Under the pieces are notes generated by a model. The model did no database searches. It was given only the letters and a program-made list of their open reading frames with translations, and was not told where the DNA came from. From assembly GCF_014201355.1 (NCBI RefSeq), contig NZ_JACHEG010000001.1:1116001-1180000 (forward strand): a stretch of DNA of 64,000 nt. The letters are read 5' to 3'. The DNA comes from Aliirhizobium wenxiniae. Lineage in GTDB: Bacteria > Pseudomonadota > Alphaproteobacteria > Rhizobiales > Rhizobiaceae. Below, piece by piece: positions 40,977-50,256 of this stretch (within the stretch, counting starts at the first letter, position 1; each line of letters opens with the position of its first letter). The translations under genes were made by a program, and so were the position numbers.

Positions 40977-42338
40977 GTGAGAAGACCTGTTTCCGGCATG
41001 TCCGTTGCCGAGATGTCGATGCTGATTCACTCGGGCATCATGAGCCCCGTGGAAATCGCCGAGGCCGTTTTCGATGCCATAGATCGTCACGCCGACAAAT
41101 CCGTTTTCATATCTCTCCTGAAAGACCGCGCGATGGACGAAGCAGCGGCCGCTGCCAAGCGTGTCGCAGACGGCCGTTCACTCGGCTTGCTGGATGGCAT
41201 CCCGATCGCCTGGAAGGACCTGTTCGACATCAAGGGACTGGCGACGACGGCAGGCTCCACGGTGTTGTCGACCAAAGCGCCGGCCACGAAGGATGCCGCG
41301 GTGGTCGATCTTGTGCGGCAGTCCGGCATGGTCGCGATCGGCCGCACCAATATGAGTGAATTCGCCTTTTCCGGCATCGGCATCAACCCGCATTACGGTA
41401 CGCCGCACAATCCGAAAAGCACGGACGTGCCGCGCGTATCCGGCGGCTCGTCCTCCGGTTCCGCGGTCGCGGTTGCGGCAGGCCTCGTTCCGGTCGCGAT
41501 CGGCACCGACACCGGCGGCTCGATCCGCATTCCTGCCGCCTTCAACGGCATCGTCGGTTACAAGGCAAGCCGAGGTCGCTATTCGATGGATGGCGTCTTC
41601 CCGCTGGCAAAGAGCCTCGATTGCCTCGGTCCGCTCTGCCGCACTGTCCAGGATGCTATCTGGGTGGATGCCGCCATGCACGGCGCAACCCGTCCGGAAA
41701 TCACCCGGGTCACGGACGCAAGGCTTGATATCGTCGTGCCCGAAAACGGCGTCTTCGACGGCGCCGAACCGGGCGTTATCGAAGCCTTCGAAGCGGCCCT
41801 TTCCCGCCTTGAGAAAGCCGGCGCCCACATCGAACGCATTCGTATCCCGGCCTTCGATGCGATTTCGGAACTCGTCAAGGCTCGCGGTGCTCTCGTCACG
41901 GCAGAAGCCTTTGCCCTGCATCGCGAACGGCTGACAGGCGCCATTGCCGATCAGATCGACCCGCGCGTCGTTGCCCGCATAAAACTCGGTGAGAAGACGA
42001 GCATGGCGGACTATATCGATATCCTCGATATCCGCCGCCGGCTGACCGAGGAAACGGAAGAACTGCTTGCCGGACGCCTGGTGGCCTTCCCCTCGGTCGC
42101 CCATATCGCACCGGCAATCGATCCGCTTCTTGCCGATGACGACCTGTTCTTTGCCGTGAATGGCAAGACCCTGCGCAATACAGGCTTCGGCAATTTCCTC
42201 GACTGGTGCGGCGTTTCCATTCCCTGCGGCACCGGTGATGCAGGAATGCCAGTCGGCTTGCTTCTCTCGGGCGTCGCCGGAGACGATGAAAAGCTGCTCA
42301 CCGCAGCGCTTCGATATGAGGATGTCATCCGGGGATAA
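40977..42338 (+). CDS. Amidase signature family hydrolase
   Basis: A 453-residue amidase. The Ser-cisSer-Lys triad region is visible: lysine in IAWKDLFDIKGL and the Gly/Ser-rich signature GGSSSGSAVAVAAGLVPVAIGTDTGGSIRIPAAF. The C-terminus carries GDAGMPVGLLLSG. GatA is unlikely because GatB/GatC are absent and the sequence diverges; the substrate is an unknown amide. A GTG start at 40977 has AAGGAAG upstream; ATG at 40998 is an alternative. Confidence 0.85.
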   Translation: MRRPVSGMSVAEMSMLIHSGIMSPVEIAEAVFDAIDRHADKSVFISLLKDRAMDEAAAAAKRVADGRSLGLLDGIPIAWKDLFDIKGLATTAGSTVLSTKAPATKDAAVVDLVRQSGMVAIGRTNMSEFAFSGIGINPHYGTPHNPKSTDVPRVSGGSSSGSAVAVAAGLVPVAIGTDTGGSIRIPAAFNGIVGYKASRGRYSMDGVFPLAKSLDCLGPLCRTVQDAIWVDAAMHGATRPEITRVTDARLDIVVPENGVFDGAEPGVIEAFEAALSRLEKAGAHIERIRIPAFDAISELVKARGALVTAEAFALHRERLTGAIADQIDPRVVARIKLGEKTSMADYIDILDIRRRLTEETEELLAGRLVAFPSVAHIAPAIDPLLADDDLFFAVNGKTLRNTGFGNFLDWCGVSIPCGTGDAGMPVGLLLSGVAGDDEKLLTAALRYEDVIRG

Positions 42339-42374
42339 TAAGTTTGGAGGGGCAAAGCCCCTCCAGCACATGCC

Positions 42375-43001
42375 TTAGGCTATATCACCGACCGCCTTCG
42401 CAGTCACGAAGACATCGTACCGGGTGCTTTTCCCGATGATCTGATGGCTGGGCTTGCGAATACCCGGCATCGGATCCGCGCGCAGGGGCCATTTCAGAAC
42501 CACCCTCTTCTGCGCGTTTTCCAGTGCGACCTGCATCAACTCAAGCGAATCCGGATCGTCGCCGACGATCTCTCGGATCAACCGCATTTCCTTCTTCACC
42601 AAAGCCGTTTTATCGCGCGGTGGGTGCATCGGATCGATAAGGATGATCTGGGGTTTCAGCTGCGGAATAAGCGCGCAGGAATCGCCATGCAGCAGCGTCA
42701 TCCGCGCCACCGTCTCCGCATGACGCCCGCCTTCCGCCTGCGCCCGTTTCAGCCCTTCGGCAAGAAGCGCATGCATCGTCTCGGAACGCTCGATCAGCGT
42801 CACGTTTGCTCCAAGCGACGCAAGGAGAAACGCATCGCGGCCAAGCCCTGCCGTCGCATCGACGACTTCCGGTGCCGTATTGCCGGAAAATCCGACAGCC
42901 TTCGCCAATCCCTGTTTGCGCCCTTCGTTGGAGCGAAACCGGTGACCGACCGCACCGCCAACAAAATCGACAACCAGATCGGATTTTTCGAATTTCTGCA
43001 C
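42375..43001 (-). CDS. rsmJ: 16S rRNA (guanine-N2)-methyltransferase RsmJ-like
   Basis: A 208-residue class I methyltransferase matching RsmJ (YhiQ). The N-terminal stretch VVDFVGGAVGHRFRSNEGRKQGLAKAVG is followed by SAM motif I VVDATAGLGRDAFLLASLGANVTLIERS and motif IV IILIDPMHPPRDKTALVKKEMR. It methylates G1516 of 16S rRNA in E. coli. It lies 12 bases downstream of the RluA-type gene in the same direction, so both rRNA/tRNA modification genes are probably co-transcribed. Confidence 0.87.
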   Translation of the reverse strand: MQKFEKSDLVVDFVGGAVGHRFRSNEGRKQGLAKAVGFSGNTAPEVVDATAGLGRDAFLLASLGANVTLIERSETMHALLAEGLKRAQAEGGRHAETVARMTLLHGDSCALIPQLKPQIILIDPMHPPRDKTALVKKEMRLIREIVGDDPDSLELMQVALENAQKRVVLKWPLRADPMPGIRKPSHQIIGKSTRYDVFVTAKAVGDIA

Positions 43002-43013
43002 GATTGGACGATC

Positions 43014-43685
43014 TCAGAAAGGGGTTGGCGCCGTGAACGTCACTTCCGATCCGTCAGGCTTGCGAAAACTCAGTTCTTCGGCATGGAGCATCAGGCGGTC
43101 GCTAGCTGCCAGTGCTTCGCCTTCCGCGTAAAACTCGTCGCCGAGAATAACATGGCCGAGCGCTTTCATATGCACCCGCAACTGATGTGTGCGCCCGGTC
43201 ATCGGAAACAGGCGAAGCCGCGTCCGGTTTTCGCTATGGCCGAGAACCTGCCAGCGCGTCACCGCAGGCTTGCCGTGTTCGTGATCGACGCGGTGACGAG
43301 GCTTGTTGTCGGGATCTATCGCAAGAGGCAGATCGATCGTCCCCTCCTCGCCCTCGACCCTGCCCCAGACCTCGGCGACATAGGACTTCTTCGTCATGCG
43401 CGCCTCGAACTGCGCTGCGACAAAGGCATGCGCCTTGCGGTTCAGTGAAAAGAGCACGATGCCGGACGTATCCTTGTCGAGCCGGTGGACGATCAGCGCC
43501 TTGGGAAACTCTTTCTGCACCCGCGTCAGCAGGCTGTCGCTGAGCGCCGGATGACGGCCCGGAACGGAAAGAAGACCGCTCGGCTTGTCGCAGACCAGAA
43601 AATCCCGGTCACGGTGCAGGATGGTCAGATAAGGGTCGAGCGGCGGATGATAGATCGGAGAGACATCGGAAAGCGCAGTCGTCAC
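43014..43685 (-). CDS. rluA: RluA-type pseudouridine synthase
   Basis: A 223-residue pseudouridine synthase without an S4 domain, as in RluA, which modifies 23S U746 and tRNA U32. The catalytic motif is HRLDKDTSG, preceded by FLVCDKPSGLLSVPG. The second conserved region is GRTHQLRVHMKALGH. It differs in length and architecture from the RluD-type protein at 4935. It is followed by rsmJ. Confidence 0.87.
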   Translation of the reverse strand: MTTALSDVSPIYHPPLDPYLTILHRDRDFLVCDKPSGLLSVPGRHPALSDSLLTRVQKEFPKALIVHRLDKDTSGIVLFSLNRKAHAFVAAQFEARMTKKSYVAEVWGRVEGEEGTIDLPLAIDPDNKPRHRVDHEHGKPAVTRWQVLGHSENRTRLRLFPMTGRTHQLRVHMKALGHVILGDEFYAEGEALAASDRLMLHAEELSFRKPDGSEVTFTAPTPF

Positions 43686-43744
43686 GATGGAGCCATCCGG
43701 GAAATACGAGCCGTAAAATCATAAACTTACAGCTTGGAGAAAAT

Positions 43745-43821
43745 TGGTAGCGGGGGGCGGAATTGAACCGCCGACCTCAGGGTTATGAATCCTGCGCTCT
43801 CACCAACTGAGCTACCCAGCC
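43745..43821 (-). tRNA. tRNA with CAU anticodon, probably elongator tRNA-Met
   Basis: A 77-base cloverleaf with encoded CCA: 5' GGCTGGG acceptor, D-arm AGCTCAGTTGGTGAGAGC, anticodon loop TTCATAA, T-arm GGCGGTTCAATTCCGCC, then CCCCGCT-A-CCA. The anticodon is CAU. There is no C1-A72 mismatch or GGG/CCC anticodon stem, so it is not initiator tRNA; Met elongator is most likely and Ile (lysidine-modified) is the alternative. Two unpaired positions are visible: U4-C69 and A31-C39. Confidence 0.88.
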
Positions 43822-43911
43822 ACACCAACGAAGCTGCTTTTAAAGCGTCCGCTCCGAGGAATGAGCGGCTTATAAAGGCAGGCCGCGAACCTTGTCAAGC
43901 ATATGACAGGA

Positions 43912-43978
43912 GAAAAACTGAGGAGTTTCAAACCTCCGTTTTCGTCCAGTTCCCTGCCCTTTGAAAAGCAGGGAACTC
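43912..43978 (-). terminator. Terminator region downstream of mnmA
   Basis: Two inverted repeats follow the mnmA stop: TTCCCTGC / GCAGGGAA with arms around 43950-43977, and GGAG-x-TTTGAAA-CTCC around 43920-43938 followed on the minus strand by AGTTTTTCTC. The second has the T-run and is the likelier terminator. Confidence 0.55.
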
Positions 43979-43985
43979 CTGAACC

Positions 43986-45182
43986 TCAGGCAGCAACCGG
44001 CTGTGCCAGAAGCTGTTTCAACGAAGCCTCCGCTTCTTCCGCACGCTCTGACCGCTCGATGAAGCCGCCGCCGTAAACTCGCGCATCGGCACCGGGTGCC
44101 GAATAAAGCACGCAGGCCTGACCGGGAGCGACGCCCGCCTCGCCGATCGACAGATCGACATAAACGCCACGTTCGTCGACATGCAATGTCGCCGGTGTCG
44201 GCGGCCGGGTGGAACGAACCTTGGCGAAACAGGCAAAACCGTCCAGCACGTCGTTTTCGAGCGACGAATCGCCGAGCCAGTTCATGTCGCGAAGATAGAC
44301 GCGATGCGTATCGAGCGCTTCCTTCGGCCCGACGATGACCCGACGCGAACGGGCATCGAGATAGACCACATAAAGCGGCTCGCCCGTGGCAACACCCAAC
44401 CCCTTGCGCTGGCCGATCGTGTAGTGAACGATCCCTTCGTGACGACCGAGCACGCGCCCGTCCATATGCACGATATCGCCGGCAAGCGCCGCATTCGGCT
44501 TCACCTTGTTGATGATGTCGGCATATTTTCCGGCAGGCACGAAGCAGATGTCCTGGCTGTCGGCCTTCTTGGCAACGACGAGACCCATTTCTTCGGCAAG
44601 CTCGCGCACCTGTGCCTTCGACATGCCCCCGAGCGGAAAGCGCAGATAGTCGATCTGCTCCTGGGTCGTGGCAAACAGGAACCAACTCTGGTCACGATCG
44701 CTGTCGATCGGGCGATAGAGCGCACGGCGGTTCGGGTTATCGGCAGTCGGATTGGCAGCCGAACGGATATAATGGCCGGTCGCCAAGGCATCGGCACCGA
44801 GTTCCTGAGCGGTGGCCAGCAGATCGGCAAACTTGACGGTCTGGTTGCAGGCAACGCAGGGAACCGGCGTCTCGCCCATCGCATAGGCTTCGGCAAACGG
44901 ATTGATCACCGTCTCGCGGAACCGCTTTTCGTAATCCAGCACATAATGCGGGATACCGAGCGTTTCGCAGACGCGGCGTGCATCGTCGATATCCTGGCCG
45001 GCGCAGCATGAACCGGCGCGATGCACCGCCGCGCCATGATCGTAAAGCTGCAGCGTGATGCCCAAGACATCATAGCCCTGTTGTTTCAGAAGCCCGGCCA
45101 CGACAGACGAATCCACACCACCCGACATGGCGACGACCACGCGCGTATCTTCCGGCTTCTTGTCAAAATCCAGCGTATTCAC
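43986..45182 (-). CDS. mnmA: tRNA-specific 2-thiouridylase
   Basis: A 398-residue MnmA, which makes s2U34 in tRNA Glu, Gln and Lys. PP-loop SGGVDSSV is at the N-terminus; catalytic cysteine in [11 protein letters not shown] and the second cysteine in QDICFVP are present. The C-terminal beta-barrel domain ends around [22 protein letters not shown]. It lies downstream of the tRNA gene in opposite orientation to nothing nearby; both read on the minus strand. Confidence 0.95.
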   Translation of the reverse strand: MNTLDFDKKPEDTRVVVAMSGGVDSSVVAGLLKQQGYDVLGITLQLYDHGAAVHRAGSCCAGQDIDDARRVCETLGIPHYVLDYEKRFRETVINPFAEAYAMGETPVPCVACNQTVKFADLLATAQELGADALATGHYIRSAANPTADNPNRRALYRPIDSDRDQSWFLFATTQEQIDYLRFPLGGMSKAQVRELAEEMGLVVAKKADSQDICFVPAGKYADIINKVKPNAALAGDIVHMDGRVLGRHEGIVHYTIGQRKGLGVATGEPLYVVYLDARSRRVIVGPKEALDTHRVYLRDMNWLGDSSLENDVLDGFACFAKVRSTRPPTPATLHVDERGVYVDLSIGEAGVAPGQACVLYSAPGADARVYGGGFIERSERAEEAEASLKQLLAQPVAA

Positions 45183-45317
45183 GGGACAACTCTCGCAGCA
45201 ATATCTGATGCGCTGATTGGATCAGCGGCACGTTGCGCCCGAGGCGGGATCGGCCGCCTGCCGGGCAATGTCGACCGGATATAGAAACTATTCCGACCGC
45301 ATGCAAGCACCCGCGAA

Positions 45318-46439
45318 TCAGGACCGCAATGCAGCCTGATGCGCGGCATGCACGGAAGTGACGCCATTGCCGTCGAGCGGCCGGTCGGTGCGAACCTTGG
45401 GCAATGCCTGCGGATATTCTCGCTGGACGAATTCGATCAGCTTTTCGCGCACCTCGCAGCGAATATCGAACACTTTTGGCGCACTGCTGGCCGAAGCGAG
45501 AATACGGATTTCCATCACGCTTTCGCGGAAATCAGTTACCTGAACCGCAACGACACGCCTGTCCCACAGCTTTGAGGCCGCAACGATCTCCTCCACCTTG
45601 CTGCGGACCACCGAGACCGGGATCGAGTAGTCGAGATAGATCATCACGGTGCCGATCAGCGCCGAGCTTTCACGCGTCCAGTTCTGGAACGGGTTCTCGA
45701 TGAAATAGGAGAGCGGCAGGATCATCCGCCGCCAGTCCCACAGTTTGACCACGACATAGGTGGAAGTGATCTCCTCGACATTGCCCCATTCGCCTTCGAC
45801 GATCAGCGCATCGTCGATGCGGATCGGCTGGGTGATCGCAAGCTGGATGCCGGCAAAGATGTTCTTCAGCATCGGCTGCAGCGCGAGACCGAGAACGATA
45901 CCGGCGACACCAGCCGATGCCAGCACGCTGACGCCATATTGCTGCACCGCTGGGAAAGTCATCAGCATCGCGGCGATCGTCAGAACGATGATCATCGCGC
46001 CTGCAATGCGTTCTGCGATCCGCGACTGGGTCACATGGGTGCGTGCCAGCAGGTTGTCTTCCGCATCCAGCTTGAAACGGCGCAGGTAAACGGTTGTCCA
46101 AATATGCAAGGCCGCCTTTGCCGACCAGCCGACAACGAGTATGAAGGCTATCAGAAGGAGATGCCGGATAATCTCGGCAGGGCGCGCGGCAAGCGGCGCG
46201 ACCGTGGCGGCAAAGGATAGCGTCGCCGTGAGGATGGCAAGCCTGAGTGGCCGGGTTCCCCTGGACACGAGAGAACGCCAGAACAGATCCTTATTCTCGA
46301 CCAGACGCGTTAGTATCCGGAATGCCAAACGGTGAATGCCAAGGCCGACAGCGATGGCAGCGGCAAACACACCAAGGCTCACCATCCAGTTCGGCAGCCA
46401 ATCTGTATATTGGCGAAACTCTGCGATAAACTGGTTCAT
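45318..46439 (-). CDS. MscS-family mechanosensitive channel
   Basis: A 373-residue membrane protein. Four hydrophobic helices precede the MscS pore helix and beta domain: SVLASAGVAGIVLGLALQPMLKNIFAGIQLAITQPIRIDDALIVEGEWGNVEEI, the classical MscS signature, then a C-terminal cytoplasmic domain. It should open under membrane tension in hypo-osmotic shock. The length is that of MscS/YnaI-type paralogues. Divergent from the DUF1810 gene. Confidence 0.9.
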   Translation of the reverse strand: MNQFIAEFRQYTDWLPNWMVSLGVFAAAIAVGLGIHRLAFRILTRLVENKDLFWRSLVSRGTRPLRLAILTATLSFAATVAPLAARPAEIIRHLLLIAFILVVGWSAKAALHIWTTVYLRRFKLDAEDNLLARTHVTQSRIAERIAGAMIIVLTIAAMLMTFPAVQQYGVSVLASAGVAGIVLGLALQPMLKNIFAGIQLAITQPIRIDDALIVEGEWGNVEEITSTYVVVKLWDWRRMILPLSYFIENPFQNWTRESSALIGTVMIYLDYSIPVSVVRSKVEEIVAASKLWDRRVVAVQVTDFRESVMEIRILASASSAPKVFDIRCEVREKLIEFVQREYPQALPKVRTDRPLDGNGVTSVHAAHQAALRS

Positions 46440-46537
46440 CGGAGTTCAGTTAGGGTGCAGCGCAACATAGGAAAGTGCGGCCGCAAAAATATCATCTTTC
46501 TTCGACTTCATGCCGCAATTGGGGTGAGGAGCGTTTC

Positions 46538-46972
46538 ATGAACGAACAATTTGTTCCTTTCGATCTAACCCGCTTCGTAGAGGCACAGGCATCCATCTAT
46601 AATCAGGTGATCGCCGAGCTGCGCGACGGGCAAAAGCGTAGCCATTGGATGTGGTATATCTTCCCACAAATCAGCGGCTTGGGCGTATCTGCCACATCGC
46701 AGCGCTTCGCCATTCGCTCGAGGGCGGAAGCCATTGCCTATCTCGAACATCCCCTGCTCGGCTGGCGGCTCGGCGAGTGTACGGCAGCCATGCTCGGGCA
46801 TGAAGGGCGCAGCGCAGGCGATATCCTTGGCGCGACGGATGACCTGAAATTCAGAAGCTCGATGACGCTCTTTCATCTGGTCAGCGAAAAGGGCTCGCCT
46901 TACGAGCGAGCCCTTCACATCTTCTATAAGGGAGAGCACGACGGCAGAACCGCCGAACTCCTCAAACTTTAG
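46538..46972 (+). CDS. DUF1810 family protein
   Basis: A 144-residue cytoplasmic protein with the DUF1810 pattern: DLTRFVEAQASIYNQVIAELRDGQKRSHWMWYIFPQISGLGVSATSQRFAI, then EAIAYLEHPLLGWRLGECTAAML and DDLKFRSSMTLFH. Members are all-helical, of unknown function. The ATG at 46538 follows TGAGGAG; the frame is open upstream to 46475 without support. Confidence 0.9.
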   Translation: MNEQFVPFDLTRFVEAQASIYNQVIAELRDGQKRSHWMWYIFPQISGLGVSATSQRFAIRSRAEAIAYLEHPLLGWRLGECTAAMLGHEGRSAGDILGATDDLKFRSSMTLFHLVSEKGSPYERALHIFYKGEHDGRTAELLKL

Positions 46973-46981
46973 GCGCCGGTT

Positions 46982-48064
46982 TTAAGCGGCGGACTGGATT
47001 GCCGAAAGCTTCCAGTCATTCGCCGGCTTGCGCACGAATGTCCACACTTCCACAGTCTCGGTCACTTCGTTCGGATTGCCTTCGGCAACTTCACCGGTGT
47101 TGCGGTCGCGCAGGAAGTCGATCGAGGAATAACGCATTGCGACAGTCGCATATTCTTGGCCGTTTTCGCGCCATGCTTCGGCAAGATCGCCCTGCAGCAA
47201 GGTGACGTCGCGAACTTCGTTCTTCACGCCATTGGTGGCGTTTTCACCCAGTTCTTCAGCCAGATAGGACATGGCTTCCGGTGTGGTGAGATCACGCAGC
47301 TTGGCGTAGTTTTCGTCCGCATAGGCACCCTGCACCTCGGTCAACAGCTTTTCGAACTGGCTGAGGTCGCGATTGGTGATGCCGACTTCGTCCGTATCCG
47401 GGCCAGCCTGACGCTGAACGGCCTGCTGGCCGCCACCGAAACCGGCAGCACCGGCACCGGAGCCAATCTTCGGGATCTGGAAGCCGCCCTGATTCTGCTG
47501 CGGCGCCTCATAGGCATTGTTCTGGCTCTGGCCGAAACCATCCTTGCCGTTGCCACCATCACCGTAAGCACGGGAATTGCCGGCCGGGCCAGCAGCCTGC
47601 TGCTGCTGGCGACGGGCGAAGAAACGGAAAGCAAGCATGGCAAGACCGGCGATCAATGCGATCTGCAGCAGCATGCCGAAGAAGCCGGCCATACCGCCAA
47701 AGCCACCGCCCATCAGCATGCCGAACAGGCCGCCGAGAGCGAGACCACCGAGGATGCCGCCAAACATACCACCGAACATGCCAGGGCGACGCTGCTGCTG
47801 AGCAGCCTGCGCACCCATGCCGTTAGCCGGGCTTGCAGCATTCTGCTGCGTATTCGGGGTCATCGAACGATTGATGCCGCCGGCTGCGCCCGGTGCCGTG
47901 TTCGTGGCAGGCGGAGCTGCGAATGTACGGGTGCCGCGGCTGCCGAAGCTGGAACCACCGCCTGCACGACGCGCTTCCGCAAAATCGACGGCTGTTAGCG
48001 AAACTGCCATTCCGATCGCTGCGATCGCGAAGAGTTTCTGGAAACGCCGAAGCTTGAACAACAT
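46982..48064 (-). CDS. Tim44-domain membrane protein
   Basis: A 360-residue protein. An N-terminal hydrophobic signal/anchor (about 12-30) is followed by a Gly/Gln/Pro-rich region and one or two hydrophobic glycine-zipper-like helices (GGMFGGILGGLALGGLFGMLMGG, then LLQIALIAGLAMLAFRFF). The C-terminal 150 residues are a Tim44-like domain (ISNRDLSQFEKLLTEVQGAYADENYAKLRDLTTPEAMSYLAEEL, ending in a VWTFVRKP strand). The bacterial role is unknown; the mitochondrial relative tethers import motors. The ATG at 48064 follows AGAGGAGAAATTG. Confidence 0.85.
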   Translation of the reverse strand: MLFKLRRFQKLFAIAAIGMAVSLTAVDFAEARRAGGGSSFGSRGTRTFAAPPATNTAPGAAGGINRSMTPNTQQNAASPANGMGAQAAQQQRRPGMFGGMFGGILGGLALGGLFGMLMGGGFGGMAGFFGMLLQIALIAGLAMLAFRFFARRQQQQAAGPAGNSRAYGDGGNGKDGFGQSQNNAYEAPQQNQGGFQIPKIGSGAGAAGFGGGQQAVQRQAGPDTDEVGITNRDLSQFEKLLTEVQGAYADENYAKLRDLTTPEAMSYLAEELGENATNGVKNEVRDVTLLQGDLAEAWRENGQEYATVAMRYSSIDFLRDRNTGEVAEGNPNEVTETVEVWTFVRKPANDWKLSAIQSAA

Positions 48065-48354
48065 CAATTTCTCCTCTGGCCGCCCTATGCGGTCCGTGAC
48101 CCTGATATGGGGAGCCCTGACGGAAATTTTAGGACCATCCGTCATTTTTCCCGCTTTAGTAGCTATAGAAATTAAGGACGGGAGCCAATTGACGGAAATA
48201 CAACCAGGAGGAGTTTTCGACACTCAGTCGATCACATAATCGTCAGCAGGGACAGAAAGGGCCGGTTGCATGTCGCTTCCGGCCCATTGCTGCATCTTTC
48301 CTGGGAGGAAATCTGGTCTACCGCAGATGATGATACGGCCCTTCCGGCCAAAGG
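48065..48354. other. Intergenic region between Tim44-domain and methyltransferase genes
   Basis: Both flanking genes read on the minus strand. This 290-base gap holds the terminator hairpin 48259-48285 of the upstream methyltransferase gene and, presumably, the promoter of the Tim44-domain gene. No ORF with a ribosome site is seen. Confidence 0.5.
48259..48285 (-). terminator. Terminator of the methyltransferase gene at 48355-49137
   Basis: GGGCCGG (48259-48265) and CCGGCCC (48279-48285) form a hairpin, followed on the minus strand by TTTCTGT, about 70 bases after the stop codon. Confidence 0.6.
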
Positions 48355-49137
48355 TCACGCCTCACTGCCGCTGCTGACAATCAGCCGCAGTGAACCTTCG
48401 AAAAACGGCTGCATCCGTAATGCGCTGTAACGAGCATCCCACACACCGCTGGTCAGGTCCCTGCTCAGCGTTTCGGCAAAACGCTGCTCTATAGCGGGAT
48501 CGACGAAGCTCCAGGCGGAGTTCGCCAACCGCGCACCAGGCTCCAGCAGCTTCTCCGGCCGTCCGTAATAGGCCTCGCCGAAGCCATCGGTGCATTCGAG
48601 CGGAATGGGTACCGGCAGGATATCGACCTGGCCCAACGCATCGGCAATCGCACCCATAGTCGGATACCGCCGGGCCTCAACAGCAATCATCTCCGGCGCG
48701 TAGTCATTCAGCCACGAGCGATCGAGCGCCTTTGGATCGCAGGAAAGAATGAGAACAGGTCCCCGCGTCACACGGCGCATTTCGGCAAGCCCCGCAGCAA
48801 GATCCGACCATTGATGGACAGAGAATGTCGTCATGCTCGCATCGAAAGAGGCGTCGGAAAAAGGCAGGTGCTCGGCAACAGCATCGATCGCGACCGGCAA
48901 ATGCGCTGGACGCTGGGCGCGCATGGAAGCTGATGGTTCGACAGCGGTTACCTGGCGATCGACAGGCTCATAGGAACCGGCCCCTGCCCCAACATTCAAT
49001 ACCGTGCGGGCTTCACCCAACGCCCTCGCGATGAAATCCGCAATATTTGGATCGGGTTGCCGGTAGCTCACATATCCCTTGCCGATCACGCCATAATTGG
49101 CGTCACCGGCGCTACCATCCTGATGTCGTACGCTCAC
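48355..49137 (-). CDS. SAM-dependent methyltransferase, UbiE/Methyltransf_11-like
   Basis: A 260-residue class I methyltransferase starting at GTG 49137. SAM motif I is TVLNVGAGAGSYEP, post I VTAVEPS, and motif IV region LPFSDASFDASMTTFSVHQW, typical of Methyltransf_11. The substrate is unknown; the gene is isolated and divergent from a LysR regulator that could control it. Confidence 0.83.
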   Translation of the reverse strand: MSVRHQDGSAGDANYGVIGKGYVSYRQPDPNIADFIARALGEARTVLNVGAGAGSYEPVDRQVTAVEPSASMRAQRPAHLPVAIDAVAEHLPFSDASFDASMTTFSVHQWSDLAAGLAEMRRVTRGPVLILSCDPKALDRSWLNDYAPEMIAVEARRYPTMGAIADALGQVDILPVPIPLECTDGFGEAYYGRPEKLLEPGARLANSAWSFVDPAIEQRFAETLSRDLTSGVWDARYSALRMQPFFEGSLRLIVSSGSEA

Positions 49138-49276
49138 GATCCATACCCTTCACATATCTGAAGGACGCGCCGCCTTGTTCCTTGGACGCGCATCCGGTTT
49201 CGATGCAGCGAAAGAAACCTATTTCTTACAGCGGTAAAATCGATATGTTCGCACAATCATTGTTCGGAAAACGCAC

Positions 49277-50164
49277 ATGGCAAGACGCATTCCCTCACTC
49301 AATGCATTGCGGGCATTCGAAGCCGCCGGCAGGCAAGGCCGAATGACCCTGGCCGCTGACGAACTCAACGTGACGCATAGCGCAATCAGCCGGCAGATCA
49401 GACATCTGGAAGCGATACTCGGCGTACCTCTATTCGAGGGACCGAAGAACAACCTGAGGCTCACGGAAGCAGGCACCAGCTTACTCATCGGCCTAGGCAG
49501 CGCCTTCGACCAGATCGATGCTTCGGTGCGGCTGGTTGCCGATACCGAGGAAGGCGCGCTGGACATTTCCTGCCCCGGCACATTTTCGATGCGCTGGCTG
49601 ATCCCGCGGCTTTATCGATTTCAGGCGGAACACCCGAAAATCGAGGTACGCCTCACCGCATCTTCCCGCCCGGTCGATTTCGACCGCGACGGTTTTGATG
49701 TGGCAATCTGGGTTGGAGATCCGCCATGGCCCAAAGGCACCGAAGTCGTGCCACTGTTCCCGGAACAGACCGGTCTCGTCCTGGCGCAATCGCTGCCACA
49801 GACAGCCGAAGATGGGTTCGACGGCGTACCGCAACTGCACACACGCACGCGACCACGCGCCTGGGAGGACTGGCTCCATCGCTCCGGCCGAACCGTATGG
49901 AACGGGCCGCGGGTAGATCACGAGCATTTCTATTTCATGCTGGAAGCCGCAAGAGCGGGACTGGGCATCTGCGTGGCGCCCTGGCCCTATGTCATCGACG
50001 ACATTCATGCAGGCCGCCTCAAAGCGCCGTTCGGATTTACCGATAGCGGGCATCATTATGTAGCGCTGAGAAGGGCAAGACGTAACCGCAAAGCCAGCCT
50101 CTTCTGCTCGTGGCTACAAGAGGAGGCAGACAGCTTTTCGGCAGCCTACCCGGCAGAACAGTGA
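49277..50164 (+). CDS. LysR-family transcriptional regulator (GcvA-like)
   Basis: A 295-residue LysR regulator. N-terminal winged helix-turn-helix: PSLNALRAFEAAGRQGRMTLAADELNVTHSAISRQIRHLEAILGVPLFEG. The C-terminal effector domain begins about residue 90 (GALDISCPGTFSMRWLIPRLYRFQAEHPKIEVRL), the pattern of the GcvA/AmpR subgroup. It is divergent from the methyltransferase gene, the classical layout for a LysR target, but the target is unproved. Confidence 0.88.
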   Translation: MARRIPSLNALRAFEAAGRQGRMTLAADELNVTHSAISRQIRHLEAILGVPLFEGPKNNLRLTEAGTSLLIGLGSAFDQIDASVRLVADTEEGALDISCPGTFSMRWLIPRLYRFQAEHPKIEVRLTASSRPVDFDRDGFDVAIWVGDPPWPKGTEVVPLFPEQTGLVLAQSLPQTAEDGFDGVPQLHTRTRPRAWEDWLHRSGRTVWNGPRVDHEHFYFMLEAARAGLGICVAPWPYVIDDIHAGRLKAPFGFTDSGHHYVALRRARRNRKASLFCSWLQEEADSFSAAYPAEQ

Positions 50165-50167
50165 CGA

Positions 50168-50199
50168 AAAAGGTCCGGTGCATAACACCGGACCTTTCG
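50168..50199. terminator. Bidirectional terminator between the LysR gene and serA
   Basis: AGGTCCGGTG / CACCGGACCT hairpin (50171-50195) with CATAA loop. TTTCG follows on the plus strand and TTTTTCG on the minus strand, so it can serve both convergent genes. Confidence 0.85.
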
Positions 50200-50256
50200 C
50201 AGTTACCCCTGGGAGGATTTTCTTGCCTTTATCAGCTTATCGGTTCGGCCGCCTGA

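Noticed and set aside
49137..49195. GGAAC on the minus strand upstream of the 48355-49137 methyltransferase as an EcfG promoter
   Set aside because: At N16/N17 the -10 reads CAGA/AGAT, not GTT.
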